Shown: piece after piece, positions 26,596 to 36,950 of the stretch | How positions within the stretch are numbered: the first letter of the stretch is position 1 | Layout: each line of letters begins with the position of its first letter | Assembly: GCA_963751695.1 (NCBI GenBank) | Contig: CAVVVP010000001.1 | Span: forward strand, 1-64,000 | From: SZUA-22 sp963751695 | GTDB taxonomy: Bacteria > Bacteroidota > Ignavibacteria > Ignavibacteriales > Melioribacteraceae | Length of the DNA stretch: 64,000 bases | Reading direction: 5' to 3' | Position numbers and translations under genes: made by a program | Notes under the pieces: model-generated | The model's input: only the letters and a program-made list of their open reading frames with translations | Database searches by the model: none | Told to the model about the DNA's origin: nothing

Positions 26596-28113
26596 TTAAT
26601 GTTTAAAGTTCCTAATACCGGTGAATATCATAGAGACGTTGTTTTGATTTGCAGCATCAATAACTTCTGCATCTCTAACTGAACCTCCCGGTTGGATGAT
26701 TGATTTTATTCCGTTATTTACAATTTCTAATAGACCGTCTGCAAATGGGAAAAAAGCATCAGAAGCTGCCACTGCCCCTTCTAATCTATGCCCATGTTCT
26801 TTAGCTTTCATGGCTGCAATTTTTGCGGAATCTATTCTTGACATCTGTCCAGCTCCAACTCCTAAAACTTTCTTATCTTTAACATAAACTATTGCATTCG
26901 ATTTTGTGTGTTTACACACTACCCAAGCAAATTTTAGATCATCTATCTCTTGATCAGAGGGCTTATTATCTGTTACCGTATTAAGCTCTAATCCAATGGA
27001 TCGTGAGTCATCCATTGATTGAACTAGCAATCCGCCTGGAATATTTTTAGCGATAAATTTAGTCTCTGTATCTTTCTTCTTAATTTTTAGTAAACGTCTA
27101 TTCTTCTTTTTCTTAAGTACTTCTAATGCATTCTCATCAAAATCTGGTGCAACAATAATTTCCAAAAATATTTCATTTAACTTTTCTGCAGTCTCAACAT
27201 CAACCTTATCGTTGAAAGCAACAATGCCACCAAAAGATGAAACTGGGTCACCTGATAAAGCCTTCAAATAAGACTCCAAGACTGTAACACCGGTTGCAGC
27301 TCCAGCTGCATTAGTGTGCTTAATAATCGCACAAGAAGTAGGATCAAGTTCATTAACTAAGTCAATTGCAGCAACAAGATCAACTATATTATTGTAAGAT
27401 AATTCTTTTCCATGTAAAACATCAAAATAATCATAAAAGTTACCAGCAATAAAAGCATCTTGATGCGGATTCTCTCCGTATCTTAATTTTTTGTTAATAG
27501 GCAAATCATTTCGAATTGCCAATTTTTCTTCATTGAATTCGGACTCAAAAAAATCAGCAATTATAGTATCGTAATAAGAAGTATGAGCAAAAGCAGCAGA
27601 GGCCAGCTTCTCTTTTGTCACTGAGCTAATACTCCCCATTTCAAGTTCTTTTGTGAATTCTTCGTACTGAGCAGGATTCGTTAATACTGATACGTATTTG
27701 TAGTTTTTTGCAGCAGCTCTAATTAAACTAGGTCCACCAATATCAATATTCTCAATTTTTTCTGAAATATCAATGTCATCTCTTTTAACAACTTGAGGAA
27801 ATGGATAAAGGTTCACACAAACAATATCGATTGGCAATACTGAATTTTCTTCAGCTTCTTTTTGATCTGACTGATTATCCCTTCTCATTAAAATACCACC
27901 AAATATTTTAGGTTGAAGAGTTTTAACCCTTCCAGAAAAAACTTCGGGGAAAGAAGCAAAATTTTGAATCCCGATACATTTAATTCCAGATTCTTCGATA
28001 ATCTTTGCTGTATTACCGGTTGCTAAGATATCGTAATTGTATTCACTTAATTTTTTAGCAAGTTCTGTTATACCTGTTTTGTCTGATACACTCAACAGCG
28101 CAATTTTTTTCAA
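26596..28113 (-). CDS. purH: Bifunctional AICAR formyltransferase / IMP cyclohydrolase
   Basis: Catalyses the last two steps of de novo IMP synthesis. The N-terminal MGS-like cyclohydrolase domain (ALLSVSDKTGI, LATGNTAKIIEESGI) occupies about residues 1-150; the C-terminal formyltransferase domain has the catalytic Lys-His in CAIIKHTNAAG near residue 265, SFGGIVAFN, and SDAFFPFADG. At 505 residues it is of normal size. It lies 12 bases after purN, forming a purine pair upstream of mreB. Confidence 0.96.
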   Translation of the reverse strand: MKKIALLSVSDKTGITELAKKLSEYNYDILATGNTAKIIEESGIKCIGIQNFASFPEVFSGRVKTLQPKIFGGILMRRDNQSDQKEAEENSVLPIDIVCVNLYPFPQVVKRDDIDISEKIENIDIGGPSLIRAAAKNYKYVSVLTNPAQYEEFTKELEMGSISSVTKEKLASAAFAHTSYYDTIIADFFESEFNEEKLAIRNDLPINKKLRYGENPHQDAFIAGNFYDYFDVLHGKELSYNNIVDLVAAIDLVNELDPTSCAIIKHTNAAGAATGVTVLESYLKALSGDPVSSFGGIVAFNDKVDVETAEKLNEIFLEIIVAPDFDENALEVLKKKKNRRLLKIKKKDTETKFIAKNIPGGLLVQSMDDSRSIGLELNTVTDNKPSDQEIDDLKFAWVVCKHTKSNAIVYVKDKKVLGVGAGQMSRIDSAKIAAMKAKEHGHRLEGAVAASDAFFPFADGLLEIVNNGIKSIIQPGGSVRDAEVIDAANQNNVSMIFTGIRNFKH

Positions 28114-28125
28114 TCTAAAATCTCT

Positions 28126-28734
28126 TTAATTTTTTATTAGAACTCTATTATTTTGAATTTCAATTTTATTTTGTGAAAATTTTTCTATCACATAAGGAAG
28201 TATCTCATGTTCAATTTTCAAAACCCGATCAGCAATCTGTTGAGGTGAAATTACATCTCCAATATTAACTGATTTTTGTTCAATAATCTTGCCATTATCG
28301 TAGATCTTATCAACGAAATGAATTGTTGCTCCACTTACTTTACAAGATTTTTCGAATACTGCTTTATGAACATGAGATCCGTACATCCCCTTGCCACCAA
28401 ATGATGGCAACAATGCTGGATGAATGTTGATAATCTTACCTTGAAACTCATCAACAATTATATCAGGAACCTTTTTTAGAAATCCAGCTAGAACAATTAA
28501 ATCAGTTTTAATATCAATTAAATGTACCAATAATTGTTTATAATCTAAATATCCATCTATAAGCTTAGAAGAAACTGAAAATTTAGGAATTTCATAATTA
28601 TCAGCAATTGAAAACGCACCACAATCTATTTTGTCACTGACAATTGCTTCGATCTTAAAATTCTTTGAATTTGAATCAAGAATGGCCTTTAAATTTGAAC
28701 CTCTGCCAGAAACAAATACAACAATTTTATACAT
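28126..28734 (-). CDS. purN: Phosphoribosylglycinamide formyltransferase
   Basis: A 202-residue folate-dependent GAR transformylase. The glycinamide ribonucleotide loop SGRGSNLKAIL is at residues 9-19, the catalytic His follows in NIHPALLPSFGGKG and the catalytic Asp in GATIHFVDKIYDNG. It probably leads the transcription unit purN-purH-mreBCD-mrdA-rodA-pyrF. Confidence 0.95.
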   Translation of the reverse strand: MYKIVVFVSGRGSNLKAILDSNSKNFKIEAIVSDKIDCGAFSIADNYEIPKFSVSSKLIDGYLDYKQLLVHLIDIKTDLIVLAGFLKKVPDIIVDEFQGKIINIHPALLPSFGGKGMYGSHVHKAVFEKSCKVSGATIHFVDKIYDNGKIIEQKSVNIGDVISPQQIADRVLKIEHEILPYVIEKFSQNKIEIQNNRVLIKN

Positions 28735-28822
28735 TTAATTCTTTTTTATTTATCGATGGAAAATAAAGAAATGAGGTAATAAATTCAATTTATAAAGTCT
28801 CTTTCCGTAATTATTACAGCAA

Positions 28823-30326
28823 CTAATTCCATTGTTTAAGTTTTAATTTTGAGTTCAGATTTACAAGATAACGCATCAATTTGTTATTACTATCCTCACA
28901 ATTCTTAAATGATAACTCTAAATAGGATTCTGCAATTTCCATATCTCCTAAGTAAAAATAGATTTTCGAGAGATTTAAATAGATAATCTGCTAATTCGTT
29001 TTGGGTAAAACCTGAATTATTAATATCAATTTTTTCAATAGTTTTCTTTGCTAGAAGTAACTGATTGAGTTCAAGATGAGTTTTCGATTTAATCAACAAA
29101 AGTTCACATTGGTTTGCAATTTTTAAATTGAAATTTTGAAGACTGTCAATTCCTTCAAGAACATTATTATATTTTGCAGCTGCAAAATAATTTTCAATTA
29201 ATACTGTTTTTCGATCAATTTCAAAAAATCCTTTATTATAATAATCATAACTTGAATTTTTTGCATTCAAGTCTTCTGGAATATCTAAATTACCGTTTCT
29301 TGCAAGTATGAAATACTTTTTTGCAAGCAAATCTTCACCAATCATTAATAATGAGAGACCAATTTTAAAATGTGCCAGCCCTGTATAATCAATACTATTA
29401 CTTTTTACAAGAAAATCTTCATAATTTTGAATAGCTGATTTAAAATCATTTTGCTTAAAAGCAAGTTCGCCTTGTAGTAAAAAAGCGAAAGCTGTGGTTT
29501 GGCTGAACTTCTTGTCATTTAACATTATAATTCTACTCATAACTTCACTAGCTAAATTAAGATTTTTAGTGTCCATTAATAAAAGGGCATATTGATATAG
29601 GAACAGAATATTATCTGGGTATTTACTTATCAATTCTGCTAGGTAGATCTTTGCGCTATCGAACTCGGCATTGTATTCGGTATATATCTTTGCTAAATGA
29701 TATGCTGCCTCACTCTTGACATCTTTACCATTCACATAGGCCAACTTAACAAATCTTAATCCCTCTTCTTTGTCGCCATCCAGACCAGATATTGAAATAG
29801 CCCAACCAAGGAAACCTGGGACAAAACTGAGTGCGTACTTAATAACTCCAATACCAAGATAAGGATCGTAGTAGTTCTTATCTGCATCCATTGCATCTTC
29901 AAAATAGCTAAGAGCAGATTTTGTTGTCCAGAATGCATCCATAGAATTTCCCTCAGTCGCATTGATAACTGATTTCTGAAGATTGATTTCTCCCATTAAG
30001 TTGTTCATGATTGGATCATTCTCATTTTGCTGATACAATGCTTCTGCTCTTTGCGAAGCAATCTGATTATAATATTCAAACTGATTTTTGTAAAGTGAGT
30101 CTTTTGAACCGAGGAAGAACCAGAGATAATTTTTACTAAGCAAATGTGGTGCAAATGGTGATTTAGGATATTCTAAAATCAAATTTTTATATATACTTTC
30201 AGCTTTCTCAAATTTAAACTGATAGGAGTATTCTTTGCCTTCTTCAAGAAGAGTATCGAGGTTAGAAGAAAATATAAATGTGATATTTATAAAAATTAGG
30301 AGAACAGAATATTTTACAAAATTCAT
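28823..30326 (-). pseudogene. Secreted TPR-repeat protein, frameshift near its C-terminus
   Basis: A signal peptide (residues 1-20, LLIFINITFIFSS) precedes a helical array of tetratricopeptide-like repeats, for example the segment starting EEGKEYSYQFKFEKAESIYK. The main frame of 473 residues stops at 28905 after an aberrant tail (LRRYGNCRILF). Removing one C near 28985 restores YLNLSKIYFYLGDMEIAESY, a proper TPR helix pair, and continues to a stop at 28823, about 500 residues in total. The break touches only the last repeat, so the product may still work, or the base is a sequencing error. It lies six bases after pyrG. The binding partner is unknown. Confidence 0.75.
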
Positions 30327-30332
30327 TCGTCC

Positions 30333-31952
30333 TTAGTTCTGCTCTGAGTGATCAGATGCGGCTTTGACAAATTCTCTAAAAAGCGGATGTGCTTTAGTTG
30401 CTCGCGATTTTAATTCTGGGTGAAATTGACCGGCAACAAACCATGGATGATCTTTGAGTTCAACCATTTCAACAAGTTCTTTATCAGGGGAAATACCGCT
30501 TATTACAAGACCACTTTTCTTTAATTGAGGTAAGAATTTATTATTTACTTCGTAACGATGGCGATGACGCTCTGAGATCTTCAATTTTTTATACGCTTTA
30601 TGAGCTTTTGTCCCTTTACTAATAACGCATGGATAAGCCCCTAGCCTCATTGATCCGCCCTTTAGCTTAACCTTTAACTGCTCCGGCATTAAATGTATAA
30701 CATCTGTTTTTGTTCTTGAAAATTCAGCGCTGTTTGCGTTTTTAAGACCGCAAACATTTCTTGCAAATTCAATAACTGCAGTTTGTAGACCCAAACAAAT
30801 TCCAAAGAAAGGAATATTATTCTCACGAACATATTTTATAGCTTCAATTTTACCTTCAATTCCTCTTTCCCCAAATCCGCCTGGGATTAGAACTCCGTTG
30901 TAAACCTTTAATATATCGTCGACATTGTTTTTGTTGATTCCTTCAGTACTCAAGTATTTAACTTTAACTTTAACATTATTCTCTGCCCCAGCATGGATAA
31001 AGGCTTCGTCAATACTTTTGTAGGCATCCATTAGGTCTGTATACTTTCCGCAGACTGCAATTTTGATTTCTCTTTCTGGGTGTCTTAAAGATTCAACAAA
31101 TGTTTTCCATTTTTCCAAATCAATATTTATATCTGGGAGCCTGAGTTTTCTGAGTACAATTCTATCCATATCTTGATTGTACAAAACTATAGGAACGTCG
31201 TAAATAGTATCACAGTTATAGGCAGAAAAAACTGAATTAGTGTTTACATTACAGAATAGAGATATTTTTTCACGAATTTCTTTAGCAAGAGGTTCATCTG
31301 ATCTGCAGACTAGCATGTTCGGCTGAATTCCAAGCTCTAATAAGTTTTTTACGCTGTGTTGAGTCGGTTTAGTTTTTACTTCACCTGCGGAAGAGATATA
31401 CGGCACAAGAGTAACGTGAAGAGCAATTGCATTCTTTCTTCCTAATTCAACCATCAACTGCCGCATCGCTTCCATAAAAGGCAACGATTCAATATCACCA
31501 ACTGTTCCACCAATCTCAGTAATAATTATATCGTACTTATTGGACTTTTCAAGCAACCTCATGCGACTTTTAATTTCGTCTGTGATATGAGGAATAACTT
31601 GCACAGTAGCACCAAGATAATCACCGCGGCGTTCTTTTGAAATCACCTCGTGGTATACTTGACCTGTGGTTGTGTTATTGGCTTTAGACATACTAACATC
31701 TAAAAATCTTTCATAGTGGCCAAGATCAAGATCAGTTTCAGCTCCGTCGTCTGTCACATAAACTTCTCCGTGCTGAAATGGACTCATAGTACCAGGATCA
31801 ACATTTATATAAGGATCAAACTTTTGGATAGTTACACTGTATCCACGGGATTTTAATAGAAGTCCGAGTGAGGAAGCTGTAATACCTTTTCCAAGAGAAG
31901 AAACCACACCCCCAGTTATAAAAATATACTTAACTTTTTTCTTGTAATTCAT
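30333..31952 (-). CDS. pyrG: CTP synthase
   Basis: A 539-residue glutamine-hydrolysing CTP synthase (UTP to CTP). The N-terminal synthetase domain begins KYIFITGGVVSSLGKGITAS, with the P-loop SSLGKG and QKFDPYINVDPGTMSPFQHG. The C-terminal class I glutaminase has IPGGFGERG, the nucleophile Cys in FFGICLGLQ near residue 390 and the His-Glu in FHPELKS. Normal length, no anomalies. Confidence 0.97.
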   Translation of the reverse strand: MNYKKKVKYIFITGGVVSSLGKGITASSLGLLLKSRGYSVTIQKFDPYINVDPGTMSPFQHGEVYVTDDGAETDLDLGHYERFLDVSMSKANNTTTGQVYHEVISKERRGDYLGATVQVIPHITDEIKSRMRLLEKSNKYDIIITEIGGTVGDIESLPFMEAMRQLMVELGRKNAIALHVTLVPYISSAGEVKTKPTQHSVKNLLELGIQPNMLVCRSDEPLAKEIREKISLFCNVNTNSVFSAYNCDTIYDVPIVLYNQDMDRIVLRKLRLPDINIDLEKWKTFVESLRHPEREIKIAVCGKYTDLMDAYKSIDEAFIHAGAENNVKVKVKYLSTEGINKNNVDDILKVYNGVLIPGGFGERGIEGKIEAIKYVRENNIPFFGICLGLQTAVIEFARNVCGLKNANSAEFSRTKTDVIHLMPEQLKVKLKGGSMRLGAYPCVISKGTKAHKAYKKLKISERHRHRYEVNNKFLPQLKKSGLVISGISPDKELVEMVELKDHPWFVAGQFHPELKSRATKAHPLFREFVKAASDHSEQN

Positions 31953-32043
31953 GATTTATGGTTGCGCTAGTGAAGTTTAAATTGTTTGTCAAAAATAATA
32001 AAAATAATTCTTTTCTCTACATCCTAATTCAAGTTTTATTGTT

Positions 32044-35000
32044 TTATTCCATTTCATCGTTTGGCTCTTCAACAAGCTTTTTAACTAAACCTGAGTACTT
32101 TTTCTCAACTTTAAATCCAAACCTGTAAAAATACTCAGGTCTAAAAAATCCAGTAGTTACATATTTAAATCCATCACTTGACATCCTTTCGAAAAATTCA
32201 TTCATAAGCATATCGCTAATCCCTTTTCTGCGGTAATGATTGGAAACAACTATTTTTTCCATATGAACAGTATCTTCTTCTGATTGAAAATAAAATAGTC
32301 CCCCAATTATAAATCCTCTTTCGGAAATAGCTACAATATAATCGTGTTTTTCTTGAAAACTAACTAGTAGATTGGTTTCGATAAATAAATTATGGAGTCT
32401 AGATATCTCCTTAGGTGTAATTGGTTTTCTGATAAAAAAAGGATTCCCATCATAGTCATTCAATTGTATTACTAAGTTTGCCCCTTTTGAAATCTCAGTT
32501 TTAACTGTCAAAAAATCGGCAGAAACAGTTGGTTTCAAATGCGGGAAGATCAATCGGGTTAAGAAGAATTTTTCTTTTTCCGATAACTCATATTCTTCCT
32601 GAAGTTGAGAAATTTGTCCAAGCATTTCTTCTTTATTAAAAGTATGATCATGAAACTTTTCTGCAATTTTATTGAGTACTTCCTTTGTTGATTCACTTGA
32701 ATCTACTAAAACTGTCTCTAAGAAAAATCGTGTCCTTACTTCGGGATAATTGGATTCTAATTCACCCAATATCGTGTGAATCATTAAGTTGTATGTTTCA
32801 TATAACTCAATTAACATTTCTGCCTGCGCGCTTAAAGAAGCCTCTGTATTTAGCTGATACCATCTGTGGAATCTCTTAATTGCAAAATAAAGCCTCTTTG
32901 CTAAAAATTTACCACGTTGAATAATATCTATAAATTCGTCGACAATCCTTACTGGTAATAAATGATCACTACCATTTATGCTTATTTCTGATTTATATTT
33001 CTCAAGAATTGCTAGTCCATCTTTTTCTCCTAATCCTTCGATAATTCCAGATAGTATATAATTCCAAATGTTTTTATTTTCAAAGAAATCAAATTCATCA
33101 ATAGTATTCTGAACAAAATCGTCATAAAAATTCTTCATTAAATCTGTGACTGATGTAAACAATGTTGTCTCAGAGAGAGATAGAATTTTTGTTCCTGTCT
33201 GGTAGTCGTGAGCTGGAATGATAAAATTATGCGTCGAAGCATCAGCAAGAATAAATTTATTGCCAGTTAGCTTCCAAAAACTAATGTATCCAATCGCTGC
33301 ATTCCAGACAAAGAAAGGCCATAACATTTGAATTCTCTCGGTCGCAGCCTCGTCATTTTTTCTAACCTCACGTTTAATCATTCTTTCAACATTACTTTCG
33401 GGATTATACTTATTGGACCAAACTTTATATTCAGGCCAATATCCTCCAAAATCTTCCACAAGATCTTTAGAAATTGCATCTGAACCGGCAAGAATAAGCC
33501 AATTAATTTCTTTAAGAATTTCAAAATCATCCCGATTTTTATTGATAGTTAAGACAAGATCGAATGATCCATACATTCTTGTTTGAACCGAGACTCTATA
33601 GAGACATTTATCATGATATTCTCGAATGAAGCTAACCCAAACACCACCAGGGAGAATACTAGTAAGCCTAATAAGTTTGCCTCCAGAAAAGAGAAAGATC
33701 GCCTCTCTAAGCAATTGGGTTTTTGAAATTGTACTAAAGAGCACTTCCCTATCACTCTTATCTATGTCCTCCTCTATCACGACCACATCCTTCCATGTAT
33801 ATTCGTCACCAGTTTCCATATCAACAGCGATAATTTGATTTTCGCCCATCCAGTTTCGAAATCCGTTTCTGAGGTTTGTACGGGTTTGCCAAGCAAGTTT
33901 TCCTAAACTTGAATCCACTTCTTGCAGTTGAATTCTGACCAGTATTTCTCTCAATATTGTATATGTGGTTGGGTGAAGAGTACCAAATTCTCCAATCATC
34001 CTTAACAAACTTGGATAGCAAGTCACATCGATAAATTCCGCATTTCTATACCTATCAATTCTTTTATCCAACAGAATCTCAACTAACTTTACGAAGTGTT
34101 CCTTTTTGATATTATCTATAACAACTCTGATTATATCATCATCTATTAGGGCACAGTCAAAATCCAAATATAGATTGAACATTTCCGATAGTGAAAAGCC
34201 AGAATTGAATTTTAGGAATAATTTAAAAAGTTCTCGCCTTGCATTAATAAGTTTAGTAATGTTTGGTCTAGTTAGAATTGTTCTTGCAAGATTATAATTA
34301 TTTGAAGTCGAATCTTTTAGTATTAACTCTAAATAATCTATACCAGTTACTGATAAATTTGCTGTATCAGATTGAAGAAGTAATACAGCTTTATGTAATC
34401 CATCTAAAGAATCTTCACCTACTTTAATAAACGTCTCTAATTCTTTTATTGCACCATCTCCAACTAGAACAATATCATCTGAATCAATAAAAGAAAGATC
34501 ATCGTTACCCGTAAGCTTTCTTGTCCATTGGATAATGGATGATCCTGTGAACTCAACTAACTCTTTATTACCAATCCAAAATGACGCATTTGTCAATAGT
34601 GGTTGCAAGTCTAATTGATCCCTATTAAGCTGATAGATAAACCCACCAATTTTAATCCATTTTTTTTCTTGATCAACAACTTCAATCTTCAACCGCTTGC
34701 TTAATTTAGGTATTACAAGATCATCACCTTTTGCTATTATGTCACCACTAAGACAACCCTTCTCTCTTAAGAACCAATTTGGTACTTTGACAGTAAGTTC
34801 TTCAATTTTAATAATTGTGTGTGTTTTCTGATACATCTGTTCTATCACAACAGAATAGTTTTGTTCTATTACTCTTCGCTTATAAGTTCCCTTTGGAGTT
34901 AGCTCACCTTTTTCAGCCAAAAATGGTTTATCTATTATTCTAAAATCTACGATACGCTCAAACGGTGCGAGAAAATTATTTACTGTAACAATTATTGATG

Positions 35001-36873
35001 AGAAATACTCGATTGTTTGCTCTTCGTCCATATGATCAAAAAAAGATTTTGATTCCTCAAAGTTAGGATAGATCAGGAGTGTGTTAAATGCCCTATGGTC
35101 ACCAACCAAAAATACTTGTTTAATATTTTCAAAATCCCTGAAGAAATTCTCAATTTTTTGAGGAGCTACAGTCTCCCCTTTTATATTCTTGTAGATTTCT
35201 TTTTTTCTATCGATGATCTCAATGAAATCATTTTTATCTTGACGCATTATATCACCGGTAGGCAACCAACCTTCCTTATCAAAAGTTTCTGAATCAGATT
35301 GACCATAATAACCAAGCATCACATATTGGCCTTTGATCAGCAACTCACCATCTTCAGCTACTTTCATCTCTATTCCAGGCAAAGCTCTTCCGAGTGAATT
35401 TGGGATATATTCTCCAGGAGGAGTCATTGAAATTCCTCCCGTTGCTTCGGTCATCCCAAAACCACTCATTAGTTCAATACCTTGATTCTGGAAAAACTGG
35501 AAAACCTCTGGAGGTAAAAATCCAGCAGCTGATAAACCCCATGATAATTCTCCTCCCGTAACTTTTTTGACGGCACTTTGTATATCTTCTTCGCTATCTA
35601 GTTCGATGTTAACACGAGCACACACGGCTTCATATAACTGCAACCATTTTTTAGGAATCGAAATAAATATAGTTGGCTTCACTAAATTCATATTAGAGAT
35701 CATGGTCTCGACAGAGGGATTTTCCATAAAACAATATTCTGCGCCCCAGAAAACTGCGCCGGTTAATTCTAAATAACGCCCAAAAGTATGAAAGAGTGGC
35801 AGAAATGATAAATACCTATCAGCATCAGAAATTTTTGGTAGAGCTAATGCTCTACAGAATCGTTTATAAACTATGTTCATTTGGGAAAACATAATTCCTT
35901 TCGGATCGCCGGTAGTACCGGATGTATACATAATGGTTGTCAATGCATGGATGTCATCTTGCGAAAATAAATTGTTTTTCTCAACTTTTGAGGGTAGAGT
36001 TAAAAACTCATCAAATGATATAACCCAATCTTCAATACTTTTTCCTTTTACTAAAACCACTCTTTTTAGATTTGGAACTTCTGGGTGAATGGATTTTATC
36101 TTTGCAAGTTGTTTCTCATCTGAAGCGATAATGATCGGGACTTTTGTTTGATTTAGAATGAAAGAAATGTGGGCTGAAACAGAATTAGCTGGGATCATTA
36201 CATTTCTTATACCGGAAGAGAGACATGCGATATCTAAGGAAGCCATCTCTACGCTATTTTCTAAGAGAAATGCGACTTGCATCTCTTCAGTTTGATAGTC
36301 AGAAATTAAGGATTGGAGACTTGAGGTATACTTTAGAACAATTTCATCAACTTTCTTCCATGTGTATTGATCAATTCTACTCCCTTGAATTATCTTAAAT
36401 AGAGTTTTCTCAGGATAGTCTCTAACTCTTTGGCTAAATAGAGTTCCAAAATTGTAATTACTGTACTCTATTAGTTTCTCAATAAGTGAGTGCCATTCTA
36501 ACTCGGAAGTAATTTTTTGGAGCCAAGCTGAGAATCTAAACAAATTTAATAACTCATGAACCAGCTGCACAGTTTGCGAGTTTTTATCTCCGAGTTCGAG
36601 GATAGTGCTACAAAATCTAAACATGGACTTACTATCCAAGTCCTCAAGTATGGAGTACGCTAGTTGTGATGAGGGAATAGCCACAAGAATAGAATGGAGT
36701 AATTCTGCTTCTTCTTTACCTGTTAATAAATTATGTTGGTCTTCCTTACTATCAAAAAGCTCATTAAACTCAGAGGATAATTTTTGGACATCTTCAGTTT
36801 CAAGGGCTGTTTTTCCCTTTAAAATGGATTGATGAAGCGAGAGCAATTTTTCATTTAAACTTAATTCTGACAT
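32044..36873 (-). CDS. Very large acyl-CoA synthetase-like protein with C-terminal GNAT domain
   Basis: A 1,609-residue protein, about 2.5 times the size of a normal acyl-CoA ligase. Residues 1-140 are helical. Residues about 145-640 are an ANL adenylation domain: TIMYTSGTTGDPKG (near 315), GFGMTEATGG (near 470), PTGDIMRQDKNDFIEIIDRKK (near 550). From about 640 to 1440 there is no motif I recognise: a beta-rich part, a helical part, and a segment with KFILADASTHNF. The last 150 residues are a GNAT acetyltransferase: HMEKIVVSNHYRRKGISDML holds the acetyl-CoA loop (R-R-K-G-I), then RFGFKVEKKY. The pairing of acyl activation and acyl transfer suggests self-contained modification of a lipid, amine or protein, but the substrate is unknown. 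It follows gltA behind a terminator. Confidence 0.8.
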   Translation of the reverse strand: MSELSLNEKLLSLHQSILKGKTALETEDVQKLSSEFNELFDSKEDQHNLLTGKEEAELLHSILVAIPSSQLAYSILEDLDSKSMFRFCSTILELGDKNSQTVQLVHELLNLFRFSAWLQKITSELEWHSLIEKLIEYSNYNFGTLFSQRVRDYPEKTLFKIIQGSRIDQYTWKKVDEIVLKYTSSLQSLISDYQTEEMQVAFLLENSVEMASLDIACLSSGIRNVMIPANSVSAHISFILNQTKVPIIIASDEKQLAKIKSIHPEVPNLKRVVLVKGKSIEDWVISFDEFLTLPSKVEKNNLFSQDDIHALTTIMYTSGTTGDPKGIMFSQMNIVYKRFCRALALPKISDADRYLSFLPLFHTFGRYLELTGAVFWGAEYCFMENPSVETMISNMNLVKPTIFISIPKKWLQLYEAVCARVNIELDSEEDIQSAVKKVTGGELSWGLSAAGFLPPEVFQFFQNQGIELMSGFGMTEATGGISMTPPGEYIPNSLGRALPGIEMKVAEDGELLIKGQYVMLGYYGQSDSETFDKEGWLPTGDIMRQDKNDFIEIIDRKKEIYKNIKGETVAPQKIENFFRDFENIKQVFLVGDHRAFNTLLIYPNFEESKSFFDHMDEEQTIEYFSSIIVTVNNFLAPFERIVDFRIIDKPFLAEKGELTPKGTYKRRVIEQNYSVVIEQMYQKTHTIIKIEELTVKVPNWFLREKGCLSGDIIAKGDDLVIPKLSKRLKIEVVDQEKKWIKIGGFIYQLNRDQLDLQPLLTNASFWIGNKELVEFTGSSIIQWTRKLTGNDDLSFIDSDDIVLVGDGAIKELETFIKVGEDSLDGLHKAVLLLQSDTANLSVTGIDYLELILKDSTSNNYNLARTILTRPNITKLINARRELFKLFLKFNSGFSLSEMFNLYLDFDCALIDDDIIRVVIDNIKKEHFVKLVEILLDKRIDRYRNAEFIDVTCYPSLLRMIGEFGTLHPTTYTILREILVRIQLQEVDSSLGKLAWQTRTNLRNGFRNWMGENQIIAVDMETGDEYTWKDVVVIEEDIDKSDREVLFSTISKTQLLREAIFLFSGGKLIRLTSILPGGVWVSFIREYHDKCLYRVSVQTRMYGSFDLVLTINKNRDDFEILKEINWLILAGSDAISKDLVEDFGGYWPEYKVWSNKYNPESNVERMIKREVRKNDEAATERIQMLWPFFVWNAAIGYISFWKLTGNKFILADASTHNFIIPAHDYQTGTKILSLSETTLFTSVTDLMKNFYDDFVQNTIDEFDFFENKNIWNYILSGIIEGLGEKDGLAILEKYKSEISINGSDHLLPVRIVDEFIDIIQRGKFLAKRLYFAIKRFHRWYQLNTEASLSAQAEMLIELYETYNLMIHTILGELESNYPEVRTRFFLETVLVDSSESTKEVLNKIAEKFHDHTFNKEEMLGQISQLQEEYELSEKEKFFLTRLIFPHLKPTVSADFLTVKTEISKGANLVIQLNDYDGNPFFIRKPITPKEISRLHNLFIETNLLVSFQEKHDYIVAISERGFIIGGLFYFQSEEDTVHMEKIVVSNHYRRKGISDMLMNEFFERMSSDGFKYVTTGFFRPEYFYRFGFKVEKKYSGLVKKLVEEPNDEME

Positions 36874-36906
36874 CTTAGTCTTATCTCATCTATGTAATAA
36901 TAAAAA

Positions 36907-36928
36907 AGGGATGTCAAGTGACATCCCT
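36907..36928 (-). terminator. Rho-independent terminator after citrate synthase
   Basis: The perfect palindrome agggatgtca/tgacatccct on a four-base loop is followed on the minus strand by TTTTTT. It lies 23 bases past the gltA stop and 34 bases before the start of the giant synthetase gene, separating the two units. Confidence 0.85.
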
Positions 36929-36950
36929 CTGCTATTAAGGATTATTTGTT

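Noticed and set aside
31340..31360. Further GTTGAGT boxes (also near 59411)
   Set aside because: They lie inside pyrG and the LytR_C gene without a partner arm; a 7-mer is expected several times by chance in 64 kb.
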